From NCBI GenBank assembly GCA_004555865.1, contig SFJO01000007.1, forward strand, positions 23,298 through 87,297: 64,000 nucleotides of DNA. Reading direction: 5' to 3'. Shown here piece after piece: positions 38,212-47,463 of this stretch; the first letter of the stretch is position 1, and every line of letters starts with the position of its first letter. The translations under genes and the position numbers were made by a program. The notes beneath the pieces are model-generated. The model ran no database searches, had not been told where the DNA came from, and saw only the letters and a program-made list of their open reading frames with translations. The DNA is from Oscillospiraceae bacterium. GTDB taxonomy: Bacteria; Bacillota; Clostridia; Oscillospirales; Ruminococcaceae.

Positions 38212-39597
38212 ATGCTGGATTTGAACCGAACCATCTGTGCGCTGGCCACCCCGCCCGGTGAGGGCGGCATTGCGGTGGTGCGCCTGTCCGGCCCGGCGGC
38301 GTACCCGGTGGCCGAGCGGGTGTTCCGGCCCGCAAACCCCGCCAAAAAGGTGGCCGAGGCCAAGGGCTACACGGCCCTGTTCGGCCATTATCTGCTGGAC
38401 GGCCAGCGCATGGACGAGGTGGTCGCCCTGTTTTACCGCGCCCCCCACAGCTACACCGGCGAGGACGTGGTGGAGCTTTCCTGCCACGGCGGGCGGGCCA
38501 TGGCGGACGGGCTGGTGCAGGCCTGCCTGAAGGCCGGGGCCGCCCCCGCCGGGCCGGGCGAGTTTACCCGCCGCGCGCTGGAAAACGGCCGCATGAGCCT
38601 GACCCAGGCCGAGGCCGTGATGGAGATCATCGGGGCGGCCGGGCGGCAGGGGGCGGCCCTGGCGGCGGCCCAGCTGGGCGGCGCACTGGCCGGGCGCATC
38701 GGGGCCATTCAGGCCGATTTGACCGAGCTGGCCAGCCATCTGGCCGCCTGGGTGGACTTTCCCGAAGAGGACGTGCCGGAGCTGGAACCTGCCCGGCTGG
38801 ACGCTGCCCTGGCCGGGGCTGAAGCCCGGTTACAGCAGCTGATCGACGGCTACGGGGCCGGGGCGGTTCTGCGCCATGGGGTGGACACCGCCATCATCGG
38901 CCGGCCCAACGTGGGCAAAAGCACGCTGCTGAACCTGCTGGCGGGCTTTGAGCGGGCCATTGTGACCCCCGTGGCGGGTACCACGCGGGATTTGGTGGAG
39001 CAGGCCGTGATGTTGGGTCAGACCCCCCTGAACCTGTGGGACACTGCGGGCCTGCGGGAAACCGACGATGTGGTGGAGGCCGAGGGCATCCGGCGCAGCA
39101 ACCAGAAATTTGAGGAGGCCGGGTTGATTCTGGCGGTGTTCGACGGTTCGGCCCCCGCCACGGAGGAGGACAGGGCGCTGGCCGCCCGCTGCAAGGGCCG
39201 CCGGGCCATTGCGGTGCTGAACAAGGAGGACCTGACCGCCGCCCCCGGCGTGTTTGACCAGACCCTGCTGGAGGGCTGCTTTGACCGGGTGGTGACGCTT
39301 TCGGCCACCGAGCCGGCCGCCCGGGACACGCTGGCCCAGGCGGTGGATTCCCTCATGGGCACCGCCGGGCTGGACCCGAATGCCGGGGCTTTGTGCAGCC
39401 AGCGCCAGCTGGCCGCCGCCGTGGCCGCGCGGGACGCCCTGGCCGGGGCGAGGCAGGCCCGGGCCGACGGTTTTGACCTGGACGCGGTGGGCGTCTGCCT
39501 GGACGATGCGCTGGAAGCGCTGTGCCGCCTGACCGGCGAGGACGCCGGCGAAGCGGTGATCGACCAGGTGTTCAGCCGCTTCTGCGTGGGCAAGTAA
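38212..39597 (+). CDS. mnmE: tRNA modification GTPase MnmE
   Basis: A 461-residue GTPase that with MnmG adds the (carboxymethyl)aminomethyl group to U34 of certain tRNAs. The N-terminal folate-binding domain starts TICALATPPGEGGIAVVRLS. The G domain has GRPNVGKSTLLN (P-loop), the TT-R-D switch, DTAGLRET and NKED. The C-terminal Cys-x-Gly-Lys is present (FCVGK at the end). I chose the ATG at 38212, with GGGGGA upstream. mnmG follows 83 bases later, as in most Firmicutes. Confidence 0.97.
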   Translation: MLDLNRTICALATPPGEGGIAVVRLSGPAAYPVAERVFRPANPAKKVAEAKGYTALFGHYLLDGQRMDEVVALFYRAPHSYTGEDVVELSCHGGRAMADGLVQACLKAGAAPAGPGEFTRRALENGRMSLTQAEAVMEIIGAAGRQGAALAAAQLGGALAGRIGAIQADLTELASHLAAWVDFPEEDVPELEPARLDAALAGAEARLQQLIDGYGAGAVLRHGVDTAIIGRPNVGKSTLLNLLAGFERAIVTPVAGTTRDLVEQAVMLGQTPLNLWDTAGLRETDDVVEAEGIRRSNQKFEEAGLILAVFDGSAPATEEDRALAARCKGRRAIAVLNKEDLTAAPGVFDQTLLEGCFDRVVTLSATEPAARDTLAQAVDSLMGTAGLDPNAGALCSQRQLAAAVAARDALAGARQARADGFDLDAVGVCLDDALEALCRLTGEDAGEAVIDQVFSRFCVGK

Positions 39598-39680
39598 CCC
39601 CGCGGGCACGGCATAAAACGGGCATAAAACAGCTTGAAAAGAACACGGGGCACAGGGCCCCGAAGTGATAGGACGGGAAC

Positions 39681-41552
39681 ATGAACCATCTGGATGACTA
39701 TGACGTAATTGTGGTGGGCGCGGGCCACGCGGGCATTGAAGCCGCCCACGCCGCCGCCATGCTGGGGGCGCGCACGGCGGTGTTTACCATCAGCCTGGAT
39801 TTTATCGGCAATATGCCCTGCAACCCCTCCATCGGCGGCACCGCCAAGGGCCATCTGGTGCGGGAGCTGGACGCGCTGGGCGGCCTGATGGGCCGCGCGG
39901 CGGACGAGACCTACCTGCAGAGCCGGATGCTGAACCGGGGCAAAGGCCCGGCGGTGCACAGCCTGCGGGTGCAGACCGACCGCAAGCGCTACCACATGGT
40001 GATGAAGCACCTGCTGGAACAGACCCCGAACCTGTACATTCATCAGGCGGAGATCACCGGCGTGGACATTGCCGACGGGAAAGTGCGGGGCGTGTTCACC
40101 AACCTGGACGGCTATTATGGGGCAAAGTGCGTGGTGATCGCCACCGGCACCAGCCTGGGCGGCCGCATTTTTGTGGGCAGTGCCCATTACGATGGCGGGC
40201 CGGACGGCCAGCACGCGGCCACGGCCCTCACCGAGTGCCTGCGGGCCGCGGGCCTGCCCCTGCGCCGGTTCAAGACCGGTACACCGGCCCGGGTGCACCG
40301 GCGCAGCATTGCGTTTGACCGGCTTCAGCGCCAGCCCGGTGACCCGGACGACCAGCTGCAGCCCTTCAGCTTTTTGACCCGCACCCCCATGCACAACAAG
40401 GTGGAGTGCTACATTGCCTACACCAACCCCGAAACCCACCGGATCATCCGGGAAAACATCGGCCGAAGCCCGTTGTATGGCGGGCTGATCGAGGGCGTCG
40501 GCCCCCGCTACTGCCCCAGCATTGAGGATAAGGTCATGCGCTTTGCCGACAAGGATCGCCACCAGGTGTTTGTGGAGCCCTGCGGCGAGGACACCGAGGA
40601 GATGTATTTGCAGGGCCTCAGCTCCAGCCTGCCCGAGGACGTGCAAAACGCCATGTACCATTCCATCGTGGGCTTTGAGAAGCTGGAGATCATGCGGCCC
40701 GCCTATGCCATTGAGTACGACTGTGTGGACCCCACCGCGCTGGCCCCCACGCTGGAGTGCAAGGCGGTGCAGGGCCTGTACGGGGCCGGGCAGTTCAACG
40801 GCACCTCCGGCTATGAGGAGGCCGCCGCCCAGGGCCTGCTGGCGGGCCTGAACGCAGGCCGGGCTGCGCTGGGCAAATCCCAGCTGGTGCTGGGCCGGCA
40901 CACCAGCTATCTGGGCACGCTGGTGGACGATCTGGTGACCAAGGGCGTCATGGACCCCTACCGGATGATGACCAGCCGGAGCGAGTACCGGCTGACCCTG
41001 CGGCAGGACAACGCCGATGAGCGCCTTACGCCCATCGGCCGGGAATACGGGCTGGTGACGGACGAGCGCTGGGCGGTGTTCCAGCGGGATATGGAAGTGA
41101 AGGCCGCAGAGCTGAAGCGGCTGGAGCACACCACCGTAAAGGCCGCCGAGCTGGCCCCCCTGTGCGCGGCGGCCGGGGTGGAAATGGGGGCCACCGGCGG
41201 CCCCGCGGCCGAGCTGCTGCGCCGCCCGGGCGTGACCTACGCGCTGGTGGCCCAGGTGATCGGCTGGGGCGAGGGTGTTACCCCCATGATGGCTCAGCGC
41301 ATTGAAACCGAGATCAAGTATGCGGGCTACATTGCCCGGCAGCAGCGGGCCATTCGGGAGGTGCAGCGCCGGGAGACGGTGGCCATCCCTGAGGGCTTTG
41401 ACTATTCGGCCCTGCAGGGGCTGACGCTGGAGGCACGGGAGAAGTTGGCGCGCATCCGCCCCCGGAACCTGGGGCAGGCGGGGCGCATTCCCGGCGTTTC
41501 GCCCGCCGACGAGGCGGTGCTCAGCCTGGCGCTGCGGCAGCTGGGGCGCTGA
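39681..41552 (+). CDS. mnmG: tRNA modification enzyme MnmG (GidA)
   Basis: A 623-residue FAD protein, the partner of MnmE. The FAD motif is VIVVGAGHAGIEAAHAAAML, followed by the family marks NPSIGGTAKGHLVRELDALG, FKTGTPARVHRRS and SSSLPEDVQ. The catalytic Cys region PCGEDTEEMYLQG is present, and the C-terminal helical domain ends near LSLALRQLGR. Length is normal. Cotranscribed with mnmE by position; rsmG follows after 120 bases. Confidence 0.97.
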   Translation: MNHLDDYDVIVVGAGHAGIEAAHAAAMLGARTAVFTISLDFIGNMPCNPSIGGTAKGHLVRELDALGGLMGRAADETYLQSRMLNRGKGPAVHSLRVQTDRKRYHMVMKHLLEQTPNLYIHQAEITGVDIADGKVRGVFTNLDGYYGAKCVVIATGTSLGGRIFVGSAHYDGGPDGQHAATALTECLRAAGLPLRRFKTGTPARVHRRSIAFDRLQRQPGDPDDQLQPFSFLTRTPMHNKVECYIAYTNPETHRIIRENIGRSPLYGGLIEGVGPRYCPSIEDKVMRFADKDRHQVFVEPCGEDTEEMYLQGLSSSLPEDVQNAMYHSIVGFEKLEIMRPAYAIEYDCVDPTALAPTLECKAVQGLYGAGQFNGTSGYEEAAAQGLLAGLNAGRAALGKSQLVLGRHTSYLGTLVDDLVTKGVMDPYRMMTSRSEYRLTLRQDNADERLTPIGREYGLVTDERWAVFQRDMEVKAAELKRLEHTTVKAAELAPLCAAAGVEMGATGGPAAELLRRPGVTYALVAQVIGWGEGVTPMMAQRIETEIKYAGYIARQQRAIREVQRRETVAIPEGFDYSALQGLTLEAREKLARIRPRNLGQAGRIPGVSPADEAVLSLALRQLGR

Positions 41553-41672
41553 AAAAGCCGCCGGAACGGGTGGGTGCCCCGAGCGCCTGCTGCGGGTGTT
41601 TTTGGGCGGGCAAACGAAAAACGAAAGCGATAACACGATGAAAATTCGGCGCAGTGCGCCGGGAGGACTACC

Positions 41673-42380
41673 ATGATCGACAAGGCCAGACTGACCGAAA
41701 AATGCCGGGGGCTGGGCATTCCGCTCACGCCCGGGCAGGCCGACCTGCTGGACGAATACGCCCGCATTCTGGTGGAGTACAACGAAAAGGTGAACCTGAC
41801 TGCCATCACCGACCCGGCGGGCATTGAGGACCGGCATCTGGTGGACAGCCTGCTGTTTGCCAGCCAGCCCGAGGTGGCGGGCAGCCTGGTGGACGTGGGC
41901 ACCGGGGCGGGCTTCCCCGGCATTGTGGCGAAGATCTACCGCCCGGAGCTGGCCCTGACCCTCATGGAGCCCACGGGCAAGCGGGTGGAGTTTTTGAAAT
42001 TTGCCTGCGCCCAGCTGGGGCTTGCCGGGGTGGAGTTCGCCAAAGAGCGGGCCGAAGAGGCCGCCCGCAAAACCTGGCGGGAGCGGTACGACCTGGCCAG
42101 CGCCCGAGCGGTGGCGGCCCTGCCGGCCCTGTGCGAATACTGCCTGCCGTTGGTGAAGGTGGGCGGCCGGATGATCGCCATGAAGGGGCCGGACGGCGAG
42201 GCCGAGCTGGCCGCCGCCAAGGGGGCCATTGCCCGCCTGGGCGGTAAGGCCGCCGAGGTGCGGCACTTTACCCTGCCGGACGGCAGCGCCCGCACGCTGG
42301 TGATCTGCGAAAAAATTTCGGCCACTCCCGCCGCTTACCCGAGAAACGGCGGTAAAATTGCCAAAAGTCCGCTGAAATGA
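41673..42380 (+). CDS. rsmG: 16S rRNA (guanine527-N7)-methyltransferase RsmG
   Basis: A 235-residue SAM-dependent enzyme methylating G527 of 16S rRNA. Family marks: EYNEKVNLTAITDPAGIEDR, the SAM loop LVDVGTGAGFPGIV, LMEPTGKRVEFL and ASARAVAALPAL. Loss of this enzyme gives low-level streptomycin resistance in other bacteria. GGAGGA precedes the ATG. A terminator follows about 50 bases after the stop. The last 20 residues are not conserved. Confidence 0.96.
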   Translation: MIDKARLTEKCRGLGIPLTPGQADLLDEYARILVEYNEKVNLTAITDPAGIEDRHLVDSLLFASQPEVAGSLVDVGTGAGFPGIVAKIYRPELALTLMEPTGKRVEFLKFACAQLGLAGVEFAKERAEEAARKTWRERYDLASARAVAALPALCEYCLPLVKVGGRMIAMKGPDGEAELAAAKGAIARLGGKAAEVRHFTLPDGSARTLVICEKISATPAAYPRNGGKIAKSPLK

Positions 42381-42427
42381 TGGATTGAACGCAGAATCTG
42401 ACGATGGAAAATTCTGGTAAATATTCC

Positions 42428-42480
42428 CTGCCCGTGGTATGCTTGTACCAAAGCAAGCATACCGCGGGCAGTTTGCTTTT
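42428..42480 (+). terminator. Terminator after rsmG
   Basis: An 18-bp stem (CTGCCCG-T-GGTATGCTTG against CAAGCATACC-G-CGGGCAG, one mismatch) with an 8-base loop and a TTTGCTTTTT tail. Confidence 0.88.
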
Positions 42481-42867
42481 TCACGGTGAGCATTGATTCC
42501 GGCTTGCTTTTCAAGCTGTGGTTGGCGGCGGGCTTTTGCGTGGGATAAGAAATGAGGTCACAGGAATGGTCAAGCGGCACTTGCCTCTGCACAAAACGCA
42601 GATCTGCCTTGGTGGAAAAGTGAACACACCGAAAAATCCGGTGGAAAGCCTGCCTCGCAATGCGAAAATGCGGGCGGGTTTTGCACGAGAAGTTCCCCGG
42701 AATGCACCGGGAAGGGGAAAACCGGGAAACGGCCGTGAACAACGGAAAGGCTAAGGGCGGCTTTGATGAGAGCGCACATCCCTTGCCTTCATAAAAGGGA
42801 TCGCGGGCCGAAAAAAGCGCACAGAGCGAGAAGAAGTGAGAAACGCCAGAAAAAGGAGGGAACCCCC
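42481..42867. other. Gap before noc, no gene seen
   Basis: About 390 bases with purine-rich + strand composition. A short open frame at 42518-42754 has no ribosome site and a biased Lys/Arg/Gly composition, so I do not call it. No clear promoter hexamers or terminators were found; the region presumably carries the noc promoter. Confidence 0.4.
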
Positions 42868-43701
42868 ATGTTGGAACGCCCAAAAACGGCCGGAAAGGTG
42901 TATCTTCTTCCGGTGGAGCAGATTGAACCATCGCCGCATCAGGCGCGGCGAACCTTTGATGAAAAAGAATTGGCCCGGCTGGCCGTGTCTATTCTGGAGC
43001 ATGGGCTGCTTCAGCCGGTGACGGTGCAGCGGCTGGGCAAAAACCGCTATCGGCTGGTGGCGGGGGAGCGGCGGCTTCGGGCCTGCCGCATGGCCAACCT
43101 GGCGGTGATTCCGGCCCTGCTGTGCGAGGCGGACGAGCAGGGCGCGGCAGCGCTGGGTCTGGTGGAAAATTTGCAGCGCCAGCCCCTGGACCCCTTCGAG
43201 CAGGCGCGGGGCATCCGGGAGATGATCGCCCTGTGGGACTGCACCCAGGAGGAGGCGGCCCGCCACCTTGGCATGGCCCAGCCCACCCTGGCCAACAAGC
43301 TGCGGCTGTTGGCCCTCACCGAGGCACAGCAGAAGTTTGTGACGGCAAACGGCCTGACCGAGCGCCACGCCCGGGCGGTGCTGCGTTTGCCGGAGGCGGC
43401 CCGCACCCCGGCGCTGGAACAGATGGCGGCAAAGGGACTGAATGCCCGGCAGGCGGACGAGCTGGTGGCCGGGCTGCTGGCCGCACCCCCAAAAAAACGC
43501 CGCCCGCGCCGCCGCATTATGGTGCGGGACGTGCGGGTGTTCGTAAACACCATTGACCGGGCGGTGCGCCTGATGGTGGACGCCGGGGTGCCTGCCGAGA
43601 CCACCCGCACGGACGGGGACGGCTTTATCGAATATCGGGTGCGCATTCCCGCCAGCGCGGCCCTGGCCATGAGCGGGGCAGGGGAGAAGACACCCGGCTA
43701 A
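42868..43701 (+). CDS. noc: Nucleoid occlusion protein Noc (ParB family)
   Basis: A 277-residue CTP-binding ParB-family protein. The N-terminal nuclease-like/CTP domain shows PHQARRTFDEKELARLAVSI and VAGERRLRACRMA; the helix-turn-helix is at about 120-165 (CTQEEAARHLGMAQPTLANK). It is the first of two ParB paralogs here and sits next to rsmG, the usual place of noc, which blocks septum assembly over the chromosome. The extreme N-terminus (MLERPKTAGKVYLLPVEQI) is short and lacks an obvious amphipathic membrane helix. It could be a second ParB instead. GGAGGGA precedes the ATG. Confidence 0.85.
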   Translation: MLERPKTAGKVYLLPVEQIEPSPHQARRTFDEKELARLAVSILEHGLLQPVTVQRLGKNRYRLVAGERRLRACRMANLAVIPALLCEADEQGAAALGLVENLQRQPLDPFEQARGIREMIALWDCTQEEAARHLGMAQPTLANKLRLLALTEAQQKFVTANGLTERHARAVLRLPEAARTPALEQMAAKGLNARQADELVAGLLAAPPKKRRPRRRIMVRDVRVFVNTIDRAVRLMVDAGVPAETTRTDGDGFIEYRVRIPASAALAMSGAGEKTPG

Positions 43702-43703
43702 AA

Positions 43704-43719
43704 TGTTCCACGTGGAACA
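43704..43719. promoter_or_regulatory. parS centromere site 1
   Basis: TGTTCCACGTGGAACA is a perfect 16-base palindrome matching the Firmicutes parS pattern TGTTnCACGTGnAACA; the palindrome extends to 22 bases (43701-43722). It overlaps the noc stop and lies between noc and parA. Confidence 0.93.
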
Positions 43720-43830
43720 TTTGGAGCCATGCGGCGTTTGGAAATCCCAGATTTTCCGGATTTTGCGAAGAGATTGGGTAAAATTTCCGCAAACTCGCAC
43801 GGAAAACCTGTGAAATGGCCTTGAAACGGT

Positions 43831-43858
43831 TTGAAAAGGGTTCGGAGTATGTTATAAT
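43831..43858 (+). promoter_or_regulatory. Promoter of parA
   Basis: TTGAAA (43831-43836), 16-base spacer, TATAAT (43853-43858) with an extended -10 TG at 43850-43851. The start codon is 106 bases downstream. Confidence 0.75.
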
Positions 43859-43963
43859 AGCTTCGGAACCTTTTTCGGGCCGTTTTTTGCTGCAATTTCC
43901 AGAAATTTTGGGGGTTAAGTACGAAAAAGGCAAATTTATCGGGCAAAACAGGGAGGAAACCAC

Positions 43964-44731
43964 ATGGGCAAGGTCGTTGCAATCGCAAATCAGAAGGGCG
44001 GAGTGGGCAAAACCACCACCGCCGTCAATCTGGCGGCCTGTGTGGCGGCGCAGGGGCGCAAAGTGCTTCTGGTGGATCTGGACCCGCAGGGCAACTCCAC
44101 CAGCGGCTATGGCCTGAGCAAGCGCGGCAGCCAGATGAGCAGCTATCAGCTGCTCATCGGCGAGGGCAAACCCGAGGATGCCGTGCAGTCCACCCAGTTC
44201 GGCGTGGATGTGATCCCTGCAAACTCCCAGCTGGCGGGGGCGGGCATTGAGCTGGTGACCCTGCCCCGGCGTGAAAACCGCCTGCGGGAGGGCCTTGCCC
44301 CGCTGGCCGGGCACTACGATTACATCTTCATTGATTGCCCGCCCAGTCTGGATCTGCTCACCCTGAACGGCCTGTGCGCGTCGGACACGGTTCTGGTGCC
44401 CATTCAGTGCGAATATTACGCGCTGGAGGGCCTCAGCGAGCTGATGGCCACCCTGAAAACGGTGCGCAAGAAGTACAACTCCTATCTGGACGTGGAGGGC
44501 GTGGCCTTTACCATGTACTCCGGCCGACTGAACCTGACCCTTCAGGTGGTGGAGCAGGTGAAGAAGTTCTTCGGCGACAAGGTGTACAAGACCACCGTGC
44601 CCCGGAACGTGCGCCTGTCGGAAGCGCCCAGCTATGGGCAGCCCATCAACTTCTACGACCCTTCCAGCAAGGGCTGCGAGGCCTATATGGACATGGCGAA
44701 GGAGTTTTTGCGCAACAACGAGCGCAAATAA
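43964..44731 (+). CDS. parA: Chromosome partitioning ATPase ParA (Soj)
   Basis: A 255-residue deviant-Walker ATPase that binds DNA non-specifically and works with ParB-parS in origin segregation; in Bacillus it also controls DnaA. The P-loop reads ANQKGGVGKTTTAVNLA, with Lys in the signature position, followed by LLVDLDPQGN and IFIDCPPSLDLLTLN. GGGAGGA lies upstream of the ATG. parS sites flank the gene on both sides. Confidence 0.97.
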   Translation: MGKVVAIANQKGGVGKTTTAVNLAACVAAQGRKVLLVDLDPQGNSTSGYGLSKRGSQMSSYQLLIGEGKPEDAVQSTQFGVDVIPANSQLAGAGIELVTLPRRENRLREGLAPLAGHYDYIFIDCPPSLDLLTLNGLCASDTVLVPIQCEYYALEGLSELMATLKTVRKKYNSYLDVEGVAFTMYSGRLNLTLQVVEQVKKFFGDKVYKTTVPRNVRLSEAPSYGQPINFYDPSSKGCEAYMDMAKEFLRNNERK

Positions 44732-44746
44732 ACGGCAGAATCGGAA

Positions 44747-44762
44747 TGTTCCACGTGGAACA
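44747..44762. promoter_or_regulatory. parS centromere site 2
   Basis: A second identical TGTTCCACGTGGAACA palindrome, 15 bases after the parA stop and before parB. Both sites are within 12 kb of the oriC candidate. Confidence 0.93.
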
Positions 44763-44847
44763 TTTTAGAAAAGCAGGCCCCAAATAGGCGGCTTTGGGCC
44801 GAATCATGCACCAAAGGGGCGCAGCCCCTGCGAGGGGAGGATACGAA

Positions 44848-45756
44848 ATGGCAAAAAACAAGGGCGGTTTGGGCCGCGGGCTGGACAGTCTGTTTGCGGA
44901 TACCCTGCCCGAGAACGAGAGTGAGAGCGGGGGAGAGGTGACCACCCTTCCGCTGCGGGACATTGAACCGGATAAGGATCAGCCCCGCAAGGCCTTTGAA
45001 GAGGAAAGCCTGACCGAATTAGCGGCTTCCATCACCGAACACGGCCTGCTGCAGCCCATTGCGGTGCGGCCGAAGCCGCTGGGGGCCGGGTATGTCATCA
45101 TTGCGGGCGAGCGCCGCTGGCGTGCCGCCCGCATGGCGGGTTTGGCCCAGGTGCCGGTGGTCATCCGGGACGTGAGCGACGAGCAGGCCATGGAACTGGC
45201 CCTGATTGAAAACCTGCAGCGCGAGGATCTGGACCCGGTGGAAGAGGCCATGGGCTACCGCCAGCTGATGGACAAATGCGGCCTCACCCAGGAACAGGCG
45301 GCCGAAAAGCTGGGGAAAAAGCGTTCCAGCCTGGCCAACAGCCTGCGCCTTTTGAATCTGCCCGCCCCGGTTTTGGAGCAGCTGCGCCTTGGGGCGCTGA
45401 GCATGGGCCATGCAAAGCCGCTGCTGGCCCTGGGGGACCCGGCCCTGCAGGAGCAGGCCGCCAGTCAGATCGTGGCGCAGGACCTGAACGTGCGCCAGGC
45501 CGAGGCCCTGTGCAAGCGGCTGGCCAAGCCTGCACCGGAGGAAAAGCCCCAGCCCAAGGCTCCCGCGCTGCCCAAAGAGGTGGAGCTGAGCCTGCATGAG
45601 ATCATCGGCAACGAGGTGAAGGTGAAGTATAAGGAGGGCAAGGGCACCCTGACGGTGCACTTCTACTCGGACAAGCAGCTCACCGATTTTGCCAACCTGC
45701 TGGGCCATTACGACCGCTTTGCCGACCTGCCCGACCCGGAGGACGACGAGGACTGA
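44848..45756 (+). CDS. parB: Chromosome partitioning protein ParB (Spo0J)
   Basis: A 302-residue CTP-dependent DNA clamp that loads at parS and spreads. It starts with the ParA-contact peptide KGGLGRGLDSLFA, followed by the CTP domain (DQPRKAFEEESL, IIAGERRWRAARMAG), a helix-turn-helix (TQEQAAEKLGKKRSSLANSL) and a C-terminal dimer domain (KVKYKEGKGTLTVHFYSDKQ). GGGGAGG precedes the ATG at 44848. The N-terminal ParA-contact motif sets it apart from the Noc-type paralog. Confidence 0.97.
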   Translation: MAKNKGGLGRGLDSLFADTLPENESESGGEVTTLPLRDIEPDKDQPRKAFEEESLTELAASITEHGLLQPIAVRPKPLGAGYVIIAGERRWRAARMAGLAQVPVVIRDVSDEQAMELALIENLQREDLDPVEEAMGYRQLMDKCGLTQEQAAEKLGKKRSSLANSLRLLNLPAPVLEQLRLGALSMGHAKPLLALGDPALQEQAASQIVAQDLNVRQAEALCKRLAKPAPEEKPQPKAPALPKEVELSLHEIIGNEVKVKYKEGKGTLTVHFYSDKQLTDFANLLGHYDRFADLPDPEDDED

Positions 45757-45770
45757 ACTGCCCGCCAAAG

Positions 45771-45820
45771 TCTTCTCTTGAGGGGAAGGCGGCACGGCGC
45801 AAGCCGTGACGGATGGGGTG
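45771..45820 (+). repeat. Dispersed palindromic repeat, copy b
   Basis: TCTTGAGGGGAAGGC, then GGCACGGC-GCAA-GCCGTGAC (an inner hairpin), ending GGATGGGGTG. It lies 15 bases after the parB stop. The fullest + orientation copy together with 60977-61025. Confidence 0.75.
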
Positions 45821-45943
45821 GGGGCGTGAGTCCGTGTGGGAGACCTGATCGAAGAGGGAAAAACCATCTCGCCTGAGAAAGGTCCCCACGGCCGCAGCAG
45901 CAGAAAACCGGCAAAACTGACTCAAGAGAACTGCGCAAAAAAC

Positions 45944-45971
45944 TTGCGAAAGTTCATCTAAAAAACTATAA
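45944..45971 (+). promoter_or_regulatory. Promoter of serS
   Basis: TTGCGA (45944-45949), 16-base spacer, TATAAT (45966-45971). The leader to the start codon is only about 70 bases, too short for a T-box riboswitch. Confidence 0.65.
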
Positions 45972-46049
45972 TAGAACCAGTGACGCACAAAACGGGGCGG
46001 GGCAAATACCCCAGGGTCTGTTTTGGCGAAAGAGGAAAGGAAAGACATC

Positions 46050-47357
46050 ATGCTGGACATTAAGTTCGTGCGGGAAAACCCCGACGCAGTGAAGGAGAAC
46101 ATCAAAAAGAAGTTCCAGGAGGCCAAACTGCCCCTGGTGGATCAGGTCATCGCGCTGGACGCGGAGAACCGCGCCGCCATCGGCGAGGCCAGCAGCCTGC
46201 GTGCGGAGCGCAACGCCCTGTCCAAGAAGATCGGCGCGCTGATGGGCCAGGCCAAGAAGGACCCCAGCAAGCTGGAAGAGGCAGAGGCTGTGAAGGCTCA
46301 GGTGGCCGCTCAGGCCGAGCGCCTGAAGGAGTTGGAGGCAAAGGAGACCGAGCTGGAGGAGAAGATCAAGGAGATCATGTACACCATCCCCCAGATGATC
46401 GACCCCAGCGTGCCCATCGGCCCGGACGACAGCTGCAATGTGGAAGTGCAGCGCTTCGGCGAGGCCACCGTGCCCAGCTTTGAGATCCCCTACCACACCG
46501 AGATCATGGAGAGCTTCAACGGCATTGATCTGGACTCCGCCCGCCGCGTGGCCGGCAACGGCTTCTACTACCTGATGGGCGATATTGCCCGCCTGCACGA
46601 GGCCGTTCTGGCCTACGCCCGCGACTTCATGATCAACAAGGGCTTCACCTATGTGATCCCTCCCTTTATGATGCATGGCGACGTGGTGAAGGGCGTGATG
46701 AGCTTCCCCGAGATGGAGGCCATGATGTACAAGATCGAGGGTGAGGACCTGTACCTGATCGGTACCAGCGAGCACACCATGATCGGCCGCTTCATCGACC
46801 AGATCCTGCCTGAGGATTCTCTGCCCCAGACCCTGACCAGCTATAGCCCCTGCTTCCGTAAGGAGAAGGGCGCCCACGGCATCGAGGAGCGCGGTGTGTA
46901 CCGCATCCATCAGTTCGAGAAGCAGGAGATGATCGTGGTCTGCAAGCCGGAGGACAGCATGATCTGGTACGACAAGCTGTGGAAGAACAGTGTGGAGCTG
47001 TTCCGCAGCCTGGACATCCCCGTGCGCCAGCTGGAGTGCTGCAGCGGAGACCTGGCCGATCTGAAGGTGAAGAGCTGCGACATCGAGGCCTGGAGCCCCC
47101 GTCAGCAGAAGTACTTCGAGGTGTGCAGCTGCTCCAACCTGGGCGACGCTCAGGCCCGCCGCCTGCACATCCGCATCAAGGGTGCCGATGGCAAGAACTA
47201 TCTGGCCCACACCCTGAACAACACCTGCGTGGCCCCGCCCCGTATGCTGATCGCCTTCCTGGAGAACAACCTGCATGAGGACGGCACCGTCTCCATCCCC
47301 GAGGTTCTGCGTCCCTATATGGGCGGCAAGGAAGTTCTGGTGCCCAACAAGAAGTAA
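46050..47357 (+). CDS. serS: Seryl-tRNA synthetase
   Basis: A 435-residue class II synthetase that charges tRNA-Ser (and tRNA-Sec). The N-terminal coiled-coil arm (about 30-110: AENRAAIGEASSLRAERNAL, KELEAKETELEEKIKEI) grips the tRNA long arm. The catalytic part has the TSEH segment (LIGTSEHTMIG), motif 2 (FRKEKGAHGIEERGVYRIHQ) and motif 3 (NNTCVAPPRMLIAFLENNL). The start MLDIKFVRENP at 46050 is the family start. A strong terminator follows; the gene is monocistronic. Confidence 0.97.
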   Translation: MLDIKFVRENPDAVKENIKKKFQEAKLPLVDQVIALDAENRAAIGEASSLRAERNALSKKIGALMGQAKKDPSKLEEAEAVKAQVAAQAERLKELEAKETELEEKIKEIMYTIPQMIDPSVPIGPDDSCNVEVQRFGEATVPSFEIPYHTEIMESFNGIDLDSARRVAGNGFYYLMGDIARLHEAVLAYARDFMINKGFTYVIPPFMMHGDVVKGVMSFPEMEAMMYKIEGEDLYLIGTSEHTMIGRFIDQILPEDSLPQTLTSYSPCFRKEKGAHGIEERGVYRIHQFEKQEMIVVCKPEDSMIWYDKLWKNSVELFRSLDIPVRQLECCSGDLADLKVKSCDIEAWSPRQQKYFEVCSCSNLGDAQARRLHIRIKGADGKNYLAHTLNNTCVAPPRMLIAFLENNLHEDGTVSIPEVLRPYMGGKEVLVPNKK

Positions 47358-47412
47358 TTCAATAGTAATCGGTTAAACGATTATTATTTGCGAAAATGCA
47401 GAAATAAGATGC

Positions 47413-47463
47413 AAAAATCCCCGCATTTCCGGCTGGTTTTGGCCGGAGATGCGGGGATTTTTC
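47413..47463 (+). terminator. Terminator after serS
   Basis: AAAAATCCCCGCAT-TTCCGGC pairs with GCCGGA-GATGCGGGGATTTTT, loop TGGTTTTG; A run before and T run after, so it could work in both directions. Confidence 0.93.

Noticed and set aside
42518..42754. 78-codon open frame before noc
   Set aside because: No ribosome site, Lys/Arg/Gly-rich composition without pattern, and it overlaps what should be promoter DNA.
45757..46049. T-box riboswitch before serS
   Set aside because: The promoter at 45944-45971 leaves a leader of about 70 bases, and no AGGGUGGnACCGCG-like T-box sequence or terminator is present.
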